From contig JACRGM010000196.1 of the NCBI GenBank assembly GCA_016212345.1, positions 1 through 7,941 on the forward strand: a stretch of 7,941 nt of DNA. Reading direction: 5' to 3'. A program made the translations under genes and the position numbers. The notes under the pieces were generated by a model that was not told the DNA's origin, did no database searches, and worked only from the letters and a program-made list of their open reading frames with translations. Shown here piece after piece: positions 1-6,556 of this stretch (position 1 is its first letter; every line of letters begins with the position of its first letter). Source of the DNA: Nitrospinota bacterium (GTDB lineage: Bacteria > Nitrospinota > Nitrospinia > SZUA-224).

Positions 1-1
1 A

Positions 2-205
2 GAAAAAGAATTCCGTGAGCTGGCTAAGTCAGATTCTCTAAGAAGAGACATGGAAAAGGTCACATCACAAAGGCACAATCCGTTTTTTAAAGATGGCAGA
101 GTTGATGTAGATGCCTATATTGAGTTTGTCACTCAGTTCAACGAGTTCATCAACCACGAACCAAAGCCTTTCAAGCCGATGATTGATAAGGTGATGAAGT
201 TATGA
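2..205 (+). CDS. Small protein of unknown function, C-terminal part (5' end outside window)
   Basis: The frame is open from the left edge and ends at TGA 203-205, giving 67 visible residues; the true start is outside the window or is the internal ATG at residue 17. The visible part is charged and soluble, with no membrane segment or signal peptide. It has a basic/acidic helix (ELAKSDSLRRDMEKV), then a HNPFFKDGRVDVDAYIEF segment and a C-terminal FINHEPKPFKPM stretch rich in Pro and Phe. This layout resembles short conserved hypothetical proteins that I have an impression of from Desulfobacterota/Nitrospirota-type genomes, but I cannot name a family. It is not in the ORFs over 60 codons with a start because its start is cut off. 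It is convergent with the minus-strand BREX-like operon, 74 bases away, so it closes that operon's 3' end. Coding status rests on the uninterrupted frame and protein-like composition. Confidence 0.6.
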   Translation, partial: EKEFRELAKSDSLRRDMEKVTSQRHNPFFKDGRVDVDAYIEFVTQFNEFINHEPKPFKPMIDKVMKL

Positions 206-279
206 AAGTATCCCTAATGTCCAGACAAATGAGCCTTTTAAAGTATTAGCCCAAACTATTCGCCTCTATTCTTCAATCC
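206..279. other. Short convergent intergenic gap
   Basis: These 74 bases lie between two convergent genes. I looked for a GC-rich stem followed by a T-run on both strands and found none that convinces me. Transcription of the two genes may therefore stop by a Rho-type mechanism or overlap into the opposite gene. Confidence 0.5.
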
Positions 280-3200
280 CTAGATAGTCACCTCTGCAAA
301 GGGGAGGATGGTCTCCCAAGTGCTTCCACCTCCATGGGTGTATCTCTCCTTTAATCTCTTTGTATCAGTAAAACCGTGGTCAGAAATTAGATAAAAGAAA
401 GGGATCTCCCTGATTATCGGAAGGACAACTGATAAGAATTCCCCCTTTATTGCCATATACAATGGATATAGGTCAAGTGTGGAGTTATGGAGCTTTGAAT
501 CAATAAAATTAAAATGTAGGAACTTTAAATCACCTTCACCATTTAAGAACCTCTTCAATCCCCTCTTACCCATCCCCCTCTCAGCCCACTTTAATAAGGC
601 ATAGCCCTTTCCATCTATATAGCCTTTATCCTCCCCTTTATCCTCTATCCCAATGCCGATCCGAAAACTAGAGGTTAAAGATGGCACAGAGACCCTGAGA
701 TATTCCTCCTTTATCTTCCACCCTTCATTTATTAATATCTTTCTGAGTATGAACCAGAGGTCATACCTCAAGCCATCAAGTATAACCACCACCCCTTTAA
801 GCCTTTCCTTTACATATCTTATATCCCTTACGCCATCAAATCTCTCCTCTCTCTTTTCGTATCCCATAAGTATCTCATTGAATCTCCCTTGGATCTTCTC
901 TATAACCTCATTTAAGACCCTTTCATCATAAAGATTATCGTATCTTAACTTCTCAACAAGGGTAAATAATGGGGCAATAACATTTGTAAATACCTCTATA
1001 CCTTTATACCTCTCCTCCTCACTAATGAGTTTAATTGTACTGAGGATCTCCTTCATTGTCTCATCATCTGTAGAATCTATCCTCTCTTCGCTTATCCTTT
1101 TTCCCCATAATCTATGAAATATCTCTTCCCTCAACCTCTTTCTAAGGTATCCAATCCTCTCTCTCTTAAGAAAATCAAAGAGTTCATCTGTTGAAAAGGA
1201 TGGCCATTTGATCCCTTCAAGGGCATTTAATATACCCTCTTCTTCTAATTCTAATCTCCCTTCAATTAATCTCCCTTCAATCCCTTTTATCTCCCCAAAC
1301 TCCTTATCCCCTTTATCCCCTTTAACACCCTCTCCAATACCTATCTTCCTTGATACCCTCTCTCCCTGAACACCATATTTAGCAAGTTCATCTCTTAAAA
1401 GGAGAACCTCTGGATCCTCCCTATCTTTAACCCAGATTATCGTCTCCTCCTCATCCCCAATCCATTTCAGGAACAATTCCTTTATCTCATTATACCTCAA
1501 CCGTCTCCCCTTAATCAGGCCCAAAAAGTCCTCTACCTTGACCTCCTTAACCTTCCATCTACCCTTGAGTGCCTTCTCTATCTCTTCAAGGACCTCATCT
1601 GTTAGGAGTGGCAAAAGGAGTGATAGATTTATATTAATCAGATCTATATTCATAATTGAGGATATCTTATCTACAACCCCTTCCCTTCCAGTATCCCTTA
1701 GACCTAGAATATAGGAATCCAGTTTTTCCCGGCTTTGAGGCATCTGTATAAACCTCAGAAAATTGAAGATCCCTTGAGTGCACATCTTGATAAAATCGGT
1801 CTGCACTGTTGGTGGTTCATCACCTATTTTAAGACCACAACGGCAGATTGGTTGCATAAAGAGTTCATAATTGAGGTCCTCTCTGCATGTATCAGGGAGC
1901 TTTTCAAGTTCCCTCTTTACCTCCCACCAGTCCCAGTCAAAGGTAATTGAACGGACTATATTTGAGATCCTCTTTAAGGTCTTCCCCTCCTCACTATCTT
2001 GGACCTCCCTCCTCATCTTAAATAATGGGGCCTGATAATAGAGCTCATGCCCTTCCTTATAATTATCTATAAACCTTTCAAAGAAATCCTCCCATCCCTC
2101 CCTCAAAGGGGTAAATTCCTCAGCAAAGGTATTCAGATAGTTTTCTATATCAGCAATAAGGATATCCTGTTTCTCCTCAAGTTCTTTAGGAGGATTTAAT
2201 GAGGGATGGGTGAGATAGAGATAGTATTTGTTTATCAGTTGTAACTCTTCAGAAAAGAATCTATGAATCCTCTCGAGGTAATTAAGCTCCCCTTTGAGGT
2301 CAGGGTTCTCTTTTAGATATGAAAGCCCCCTCTCAAGCCCTTCAGTAGGGGATAGAGAGGGACTAAGGGAGTTGAAGAAAAGGGATAACCTGTTCAGGAT
2401 AGAAGAATCGATAGATATCTTTTTAAAGACAGAGTAATCCTTGTATCGATCAATGAAATGGTTGACCTCTTCGAGCAACCCTCTCTCCTTACGTCCTATG
2501 GATAGGAGCTCCTTCCACATCTCTTTCTGGGTTAAGGGGGTGGGGATATCCTCTACCTCACCCCATATGAAGCTACCACAATGTATATATCCCAGAAGTT
2601 CTGGTGATAGTGTCTTTCCAACCTTAAGTCTTGTGATCTCCCCGCTTATAAGTTGAGAAAGTTCCTTCAATTCAATAAGCTCATCCCTCCTGTAGGAGAC
2701 AAGGTAGCCAGAGACTATAAGGGCAGATATCAGGAGGTTCATCTGTTCATTCCCCATCCCCCATTTCCCCTTCTTTAGGGTAATCTTGAGATTCATGAGG
2801 TCATCTTCCTGGGAGGTCAGATTCAAGATATGTGAGACAAGTTCATTCTCTGCCTCAAGGGTGATCAGAAAGCCTCCTCCCCTCTTCCTTATAATCCCCA
2901 TAGGTTCTAATAAACCCTTTATGTAAGGGGTGAGTCCCTTCTTCTCTGCATCCTCAAGGGTTATCTTCCCTCTCCTTATAAAATGAGTGAATAGATTATT
3001 GAGGTGATGGGATGAGAAATAGTCAACCCTTGGCATAATCTGATAGTGGTTGGGATGGAGTTCAGAGAGTGTCGGGTCAAATAGGTGAGAAAGGAGTTTT
3101 TCTATTGGCAGGTATCCTATCTCGCTGAGATTTCCCTCACTCTTACCAGAGGCATAAATGATCTTCCCTCCAAAATATATATTTGTCATTATCTCCCTGA

Positions 3201-4974
3201 ACCGTACATCATCCCTTTGTACCTCATTCCTTAGATTCGGAAACTCCTCAAGGAGATGAGACCTTGCAATGAATTCCTCTACAAATATTAATTCCTCATC
3301 TGTAAAATCTCTTGGTATCCAGAAGATTAGAGATGAAAGAAATGGGGATGGAAATCTCTCCTTGAGTGAGGAGATAAGGTCCCCCCCATCTGAAAAGGGG
3401 GAGAGGATTATGAAAAAACCATCAAGCCTCTTTCTAACCCCCTCCAGCATCCTCTCCACCTCATCCCTCTTTATCGGTGAGTTAAGGGAAACTATCACCA
3501 CGCATTCCCTCAGACTGTTCTGCCAGATGAATCTATATCTCTTACCCTCCCTCACATCCTTCAATGGTAGATAGGATAGGCTAAGGATATTACATATCTG
3601 TAAGAAGAGATGATTTCTATCCTCAAATCTCTCCCTTATCCCCTTTATCTTCCCCTTTATCTTTAGTCCCTCATCTACCCTAGAATCAATATAATAGACC
3701 TCTCCATCCCTGTTTATATACATCTGGTGGGAAACAAGAGGTTCAAGTATCCCCTTGTTTATAAATTCATAGTTTATCTGTGTCGTGAGGGTACTTATCT
3801 TCTTTAGGAGGATCTCTGCTATATCCTTTGCTGTCTTTCGCTTTTCAAATGGAGATATCTCAGAGAGGATCAATATCTTTATCGTTGAAAGTCCTATCTC
3901 CCTCTGAGAAGAGTGAGGTAATATCTCCTCAATATGGTCATTATAGTAATCATATACCACCCTTGCCAAGGAGGAATACTCTGGGATCTCCCTTATCCTA
4001 TCCTCAAAATGATCAAATATGACCTCAGGGGTAATAAGTACATCAGGTGGCCCGTTTAGTATCTTTTTGACCTCGCTAAAGACAAAATGTATAACCCCCC
4101 TATGCTGTGAGAATACAGGGCTAAGGCCTGATAAATACCTTATGGTAAAGGGATGGAGGGGATAGGTCTTCCTAAATTCTTCGTATTTCAGGGGGAGGTG
4201 GGGATAGTACCTCCTTAACTCAGAGAATACATCTTTTATTATCTCTTCAGCTCCTTCCCTTTTTATTACTATCCTTTGGTCAATAATATCCTCTATATGT
4301 TTAGATGTGAGGTTTATCCTAATCTGATACCTATCCTTAATCCTGTTGAATATATTTGATGATATATGGCCTGTCTCTTCAATCCATTCCTGTAGGGATG
4401 CAATTATCCATAGGGTGTTATGAAATGAGAATTCCCCTATGAATTGCAAAAATCTTATATCTTCGTAAAAGGAGGAAGCCGAGGGCTTTGAACGGAGAAA
4501 CTCTGAGAGCTCATCAATTATTATCACCGTGGGTCTATCCACTATCTCCCTGAAGGTCTCCTCTCTGTTGACAACATCACCCTTATAACCAAAGGAGGTC
4601 AGGACTATCTCCTCAAGTCCCTGTGAGGCTGGATATTTTACAAGTGAGACCTTTATGATCTTTATATCCTTAGCCTTTATATTTGAATAACCCTCAAGGA
4701 GGGGGATATCTTTATCCTTTAGGAGGAGATAAAGATATGACAGAAGATGGGATTTACCACTCCCAAAATTCCCCTTTATAAATGTTCCGCAACCCTTATC
4801 TTTATCTATCTTCCCTAAAATAGTATGTATACTCTCCTCCACCTCTCTGGTAAAGACAAAAGAGGATATTATCCCTTCAGGGTCATTATCAGCATCATCA
4901 AGCTCTACTACTAGCTTGACCTCTGGAATCTCGACTATATCACTCAGCCTCTCTGCCCTCAGCCTCTCTCCCAT
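280..4974 (-). CDS. BREX-like fusion protein: BrxC/PglY-type P-loop ATPase joined to a C-terminal PglZ phosphatase domain
   Basis: A 1564-aa protein. Seen: Walker A GNFGSGKSH (residues 68-76), Walker B TVIIIDELSEF (149-159, D154/E155), a sensor-like LWIIASLQE (188-196), and the YPLHPFTIRYLSGLSPVF block followed by HRGVIHF (271-297), which is typical of BREX BrxC/PglY and DUF6079-type ATPases. A FWIPRDFTDEE block follows in the long middle region, then a C-R-C motif (C1044, C1046). A low-complexity linker (about 1214-1248) and a helical stretch lead to a PglZ-type domain (about 1394-1564). That domain has VVVILDGLRYD (D1400), candidate nucleophile T1434 in PSLTSSF, D1492 and H1496, SDHGF (D1532/H1533) and THGG (H1547), followed by WETILP. 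Known: BREX needs a BrxC/PglY ATPase and PglZ, normally separate genes; PglZ folds are metal-dependent phosphatases or phosphodiesterases. Inferred: a cytosolic ATP-driven defence or signalling enzyme. The start is set by AAGGG 7 bases upstream. It overlaps the TPR gene by 16 bases. Confidence 0.88.
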   Translation of the reverse strand: MGERLRAERLSDIVEIPEVKLVVELDDADNDPEGIISSFVFTREVEESIHTILGKIDKDKGCGTFIKGNFGSGKSHLLSYLYLLLKDKDIPLLEGYSNIKAKDIKIIKVSLVKYPASQGLEEIVLTSFGYKGDVVNREETFREIVDRPTVIIIDELSEFLRSKPSASSFYEDIRFLQFIGEFSFHNTLWIIASLQEWIEETGHISSNIFNRIKDRYQIRINLTSKHIEDIIDQRIVIKREGAEEIIKDVFSELRRYYPHLPLKYEEFRKTYPLHPFTIRYLSGLSPVFSQHRGVIHFVFSEVKKILNGPPDVLITPEVIFDHFEDRIREIPEYSSLARVVYDYYNDHIEEILPHSSQREIGLSTIKILILSEISPFEKRKTAKDIAEILLKKISTLTTQINYEFINKGILEPLVSHQMYINRDGEVYYIDSRVDEGLKIKGKIKGIRERFEDRNHLFLQICNILSLSYLPLKDVREGKRYRFIWQNSLRECVVIVSLNSPIKRDEVERMLEGVRKRLDGFFIILSPFSDGGDLISSLKERFPSPFLSSLIFWIPRDFTDEELIFVEEFIARSHLLEEFPNLRNEVQRDDVRFREIMTNIYFGGKIIYASGKSEGNLSEIGYLPIEKLLSHLFDPTLSELHPNHYQIMPRVDYFSSHHLNNLFTHFIRRGKITLEDAEKKGLTPYIKGLLEPMGIIRKRGGGFLITLEAENELVSHILNLTSQEDDLMNLKITLKKGKWGMGNEQMNLLISALIVSGYLVSYRRDELIELKELSQLISGEITRLKVGKTLSPELLGYIHCGSFIWGEVEDIPTPLTQKEMWKELLSIGRKERGLLEEVNHFIDRYKDYSVFKKISIDSSILNRLSLFFNSLSPSLSPTEGLERGLSYLKENPDLKGELNYLERIHRFFSEELQLINKYYLYLTHPSLNPPKELEEKQDILIADIENYLNTFAEEFTPLREGWEDFFERFIDNYKEGHELYYQAPLFKMRREVQDSEEGKTLKRISNIVRSITFDWDWWEVKRELEKLPDTCREDLNYELFMQPICRCGLKIGDEPPTVQTDFIKMCTQGIFNFLRFIQMPQSREKLDSYILGLRDTGREGVVDKISSIMNIDLININLSLLLPLLTDEVLEEIEKALKGRWKVKEVKVEDFLGLIKGRRLRYNEIKELFLKWIGDEEETIIWVKDREDPEVLLLRDELAKYGVQGERVSRKIGIGEGVKGDKGDKEFGEIKGIEGRLIEGRLELEEEGILNALEGIKWPSFSTDELFDFLKRERIGYLRKRLREEIFHRLWGKRISEERIDSTDDETMKEILSTIKLISEEERYKGIEVFTNVIAPLFTLVEKLRYDNLYDERVLNEVIEKIQGRFNEILMGYEKREERFDGVRDIRYVKERLKGVVVILDGLRYDLWFILRKILINEGWKIKEEYLRVSVPSLTSSFRIGIGIEDKGEDKGYIDGKGYALLKWAERGMGKRGLKRFLNGEGDLKFLHFNFIDSKLHNSTLDLYPLYMAIKGEFLSVVLPIIREIPFFYLISDHGFTDTKRLKERYTHGGGSTWETILPFAEVTI
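1252..1281 (-). repeat. Perfect 15-bp tandem duplication inside the interdomain linker
   Basis: The plus-strand unit TAATCTCCCTTCAAT occurs twice with no gap, at 1252-1266 and 1267-1281. It is in frame and encodes IEGRL-IEGRL (residues 1232-1241) in the linker between the ATPase part and the PglZ part of the fusion protein. An exact in-frame copy points to a recent slippage event in a stretch under weak constraint. Confidence 0.9.
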
Positions 4975-5882
4975 TTCTTTGCCCTTTTTAAGACCCCATA
5001 GAGATGTCTTGCATCAGGGGTTATGCTTATTGCCTCGAGTATTAACCTTTCAAGGCCTTCAAGATCGAATCTTGCTTCAAAGATCTTAAGGATCGTTGAA
5101 TAAAGATAATGATCATATGGATCTTTTAAGAATATATCCTTCAGATAAACCAATGCATCTTCAATATCTCCTATCTTATAATATGCATATCCAAGCATCT
5201 TCCGAGTAAATTCGTCATCCTTTAAGGTTAAAAGATACTTATACACCTCTATTGTCTTGTCATATCTCTTTATCTTCTTATAGAGTTCAGCAAGATAGAG
5301 ATGAAGTTCATAATCATTTGCATAATTTGGGAGTACCTTTAGGTTTTCGATCTCCATAATTGCATCTTTAACCTTTTTCCCTTTGAATTGTTCCTTATAA
5401 TATCTATATCTACCATCCGAACCCCCTTCCTTTTCCCACCCATCTAAAATACCCTTTAATTCATTATTATCAGGAAAGATCGATACCGCCCTTTTCAATA
5501 TCTCCAATCCCTTCTCCTTGTTAAAGACCCGGGCTACAAGTTTGGACAGGAAGATATAAAACTCTTTATCATTTATTCGCATTAGAAATATATCTCCCTC
5601 TATCATATGCTCAATATCTTCCTTTGCCTTTTCTTTCTCAAGGATTAAAAGATAAGTCCTTAAAAAGAATGGATCATCCTTCAAAAGCCCCATCCTCTCT
5701 TCAGCCCTCTCCCTTGCCTCTTTTATCCTCTTTAATCTATATAGGAGATATACCTCGTTTCTGAGGAGGAATAGATTTGTAGGATAAATAGTGAGCGACT
5801 CTCTTACAATCTCATAAGCCCCTTTATAATCCTTATCTCTCTCAAGCTCTATTATCTTCTTCCCATATTCCTTCGGTGTCAT
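4959..5882 (-). CDS. TPR-repeat protein, first gene of the BREX-like operon
   Basis: A 307-aa soluble protein with no signal peptide, membrane segment or cysteine. It is built of helical pairs of tetratricopeptide type. The clearest units are at about 190-222 (LYLAELYKKIKRYDKTIEVY) and 224-256 (LGYAYYKIGDIEDALVYL, ending in the usual DP). Degenerate units occupy about 5-67, 105-140 and 257-290. TPR arrays usually bind partner proteins or peptides, so I infer a scaffold, sensor or regulator for the ATPase-PglZ protein; no enzyme motif is visible. The ATG at 5882 gives a natural amphipathic first helix (TPKEYGKKIIEL). The Shine-Dalgarno match is poor: AAAAGG lies 14 bases away, which is too far. 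The stop TGA lies 13 bases inside the next gene, so the two are almost certainly one transcript. Arginine codons in its first 60 codons are all AGA or AGG. I do not recognise it as a named BREX component; BrxA and BrxB look different. Confidence 0.85.
   Translation of the reverse strand: MTPKEYGKKIIELERDKDYKGAYEIVRESLTIYPTNLFLLRNEVYLLYRLKRIKEARERAEERMGLLKDDPFFLRTYLLILEKEKAKEDIEHMIEGDIFLMRINDKEFYIFLSKLVARVFNKEKGLEILKRAVSIFPDNNELKGILDGWEKEGGSDGRYRYYKEQFKGKKVKDAIMEIENLKVLPNYANDYELHLYLAELYKKIKRYDKTIEVYKYLLTLKDDEFTRKMLGYAYYKIGDIEDALVYLKDIFLKDPYDHYLYSTILKIFEARFDLEGLERLILEAISITPDARHLYGVLKRAKKWERG
4982..4986 (-). promoter_or_regulatory. Ribosome binding site of the ATPase-PglZ gene
   Basis: AAGGG on the minus strand lies 7 bases before the ATG at 4974-4972, inside the 3' end of the TPR gene. 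It supports this ATG as the start, and with the 16-base gene overlap it suggests coupled translation of the two proteins. Confidence 0.6.
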
Positions 5883-5953
5883 GGCTATAGTTATCGCCTT
5901 TTATTAAATTGTGGGTATGGAGCTATCCTCTTGACTCAAGTAGCCATTAGGTA

Positions 5954-5976
5954 TGGGGGCAATTTCTGGGGGCAAT
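5954..5976. repeat. 10-bp tandem direct repeat upstream of the TPR operon
   Basis: TGGGGGCAAT occurs exactly twice, at 5954-5963 and 5967-5976, with a 3-base gap (period 13). It lies 72-94 bases before the TPR start codon, where an operator or activator site could be. No binding protein can be named. Confidence 0.8.
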
Positions 5977-6029
5977 CTTCCATGTGATTACACTACTATT
6001 GTGGTTACTGAGGTCAAGTGCATCGCCCT

Positions 6030-6035
6030 ATTATA
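6030..6035 (-). promoter_or_regulatory. Candidate -10 box facing the TPR operon
   Basis: The minus strand reads TATAAT, a perfect sigma-70 -10 hexamer, on the outer edge of the palindromic element. At 17-base spacing the -35 position holds GTGTAA, which matches the consensus at only three of six places. A start here would leave a leader of about 140 bases before the TPR gene, containing the 10-bp direct repeat. No better promoter is visible between here and 5882. This is a weak call, since TATAAT is frequent in AT-rich DNA. Confidence 0.25.
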
Positions 6036-6156
6036 GATTTCCATATAACAAATTACACGGCGTTATCAGTCGAAATCCTCGACAACGTACTACTCAGTAC
6101 GCCTTACTCGGATTTCTCCCTCTAGCCTTGTGTAATTTATTATCTGAAAATCTATA
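6032..6156. mobile_element. Palindromic MITE-like element (nested inverted repeats)
   Basis: Two 27-base arms, 6032-6058 and 6130-6156, are inverted copies with only a few mismatches; both carry TATAGATTT outermost and AAATTACAC innermost. Inside lie a 7-bp stem (GAAATCC 6072-6078 with GGATTTC 6110-6116) and a central 5-bp stem with a 6-base loop (CGTAC 6086-6090 with GTACG 6097-6101). The right edge also forms the perfect palindrome AATCTATAGATT (6149-6160). The 125-bp size, long terminal inverted repeats and absence of an ORF fit a miniature inverted-repeat element or a dispersed structured repeat. I could not define a target-site duplication, so mobility is inferred. Confidence 0.6.
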
Positions 6157-6168
6157 GATTATTTTAAC

Positions 6169-6357
6169 CTAATTAGAAGGTATTATTTCCTCAAGCCTAT
6201 TTTTTATAATTATGCCTTCAAGTATGGTTTTTACCGCATCTTTATCATGGGGGGTCAGTTTTGAAATTATCTCAAATTGTTCTAAGAGTTTTCTGTCTAT
6301 TATCTTGACAGATGCTACCCCTTTAATAAAATTATAACATGAGATTTGGGTAGAATA
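6169..6357 (-). pseudogene. C-terminal remnant, probably of an XRE-type HTH regulator
   Basis: A minus-strand frame is open from an in-frame TAA near 6359 down to TAG at 6169-6171. It reads, from about 6325, KGVASVKIIDRKLL, then EQFEIISKLTPHDKDAV, then KTILEGIIIKNRLEEII. Short XRE-family regulators often end this way: a helix of the type LLxxFExIxKLxxxDKxAV followed by ILExLIxKxRLEE. The DNA-binding helix-turn-helix part is missing, and the frame has no ATG, GTG or TTG that would give a sensible start. I read it as the tail of a deleted or interrupted regulator gene. Its stop lies 12 bases from the edge of the palindromic element, so an insertion or deletion event there is likely. It points toward the TPR operon and may once have regulated it (inference). 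The family call rests on pattern memory. Confidence 0.4.
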
Positions 6358-6430
6358 TTATTCAAAAAAAAATTATACGAAATATTCTTGACAAAACATA
6401 TTGAGACCAAGGGTAAAGCGTTGTTATGAA

Positions 6431-6446
6431 GACAAACAAGTTTGTC
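6431..6446. repeat. Perfect short inverted repeat
   Basis: GACAAAC (6431-6437) and GTTTGTC (6440-6446) are perfect inverted copies with a 2-base centre. It could be a binding site for a dimeric protein. No T-run follows on either strand, so it is not a classic terminator. Confidence 0.6.
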
Positions 6447-6501
6447 CATGCCACCCATGAAATAGCGATGTTAGTCCTGTGGTTTTGCTCCCTGAGATCG
6501 A

Positions 6502-6521
6502 CCAAATCTGACCCAAATCTG
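6502..6521. repeat. 9-bp direct repeat, 11-bp period
   Basis: CCAAATCTG occurs at 6502-6510 and 6513-6521, separated by two bases. The period is about one helical turn. It is short, so chance is possible; a related GAGATTTGGG lies at 6341-6350 in the opposite orientation. Confidence 0.5.
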
Positions 6522-6523
6522 GG

Positions 6524-6552
6524 CGCGAAAAATGTGAAGTTATTTTTGTGCG
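6524..6552 (-). terminator. Possible hairpin terminator after the ABC ATPase gene
   Basis: On the minus strand, five bases after the stop codon, an arm CGCACAAAAAT (6552-6542) is followed by an 8-base loop and ATTTTTCGCG (6533-6524), which pairs with it apart from one bulge. The U-run is inside the stem rather than after it, so this is not a textbook intrinsic terminator. Its place directly after the gene is the main argument. Confidence 0.3.
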
Positions 6553-6556
6553 AGCT

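Larger units (their letters stand above)
5883..6556. other. 674-base region without an intact gene
   Basis: This gap separates the TPR/ATPase-PglZ operon from the ABC transporter genes. It holds a 10-bp direct repeat (5954-5976), a palindromic MITE-like element (6032-6156), a regulator remnant (6169-6357), a perfect 7-bp dyad (6431-6446), a 9-bp tandem repeat (6502-6521) and a hairpin just past the ABC ATPase stop (6524-6552). Tiny plus-strand ORFs occur at 5953-6036 and 6426-6560, without good ribosome binding sites. I see no tRNA, rRNA or CRISPR array. Confidence 0.7.

Noticed and set aside
1232..1281. IEGR sites in the linker as a protease processing signal
   Set aside because: IEGR is the factor Xa site of vertebrate blood; here it arises from a simple 15-bp duplication and implies no bacterial protease.
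653..4022. Plus-strand ORFs of 64-101 codons inside the fusion gene (653-931, 1735-1950, 2441-2656, 3269-3574, 3828-4022)
   Set aside because: They lie wholly within a 1564-codon gene with clear domain motifs on the other strand, and their translations are Ser/Pro/Leu-rich antisense products without motifs.
5953..6036. Plus-strand 27-codon ORF beginning ATGGGGGCA
   Set aside because: Very short, no Shine-Dalgarno sequence, composed largely of the direct repeat and the edge of the palindromic element.
6032..6156. Palindromic region as CRISPR array or tRNA
   Set aside because: There is no repeat-spacer periodicity and no cloverleaf with a TTCGA-type T-arm; the structure is a single nested palindrome.
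6305..6332. Plus-strand TTGACA with TAAAAT at 16-base spacing
   Set aside because: A fair promoter match, but no plus-strand gene follows; likely chance in AT-rich DNA, within the regulator remnant.
6374..6398. Minus-strand TTGTCA and TATAAT before the regulator remnant
   Set aside because: The spacing is only 11 bases, too short for a sigma-70 promoter.
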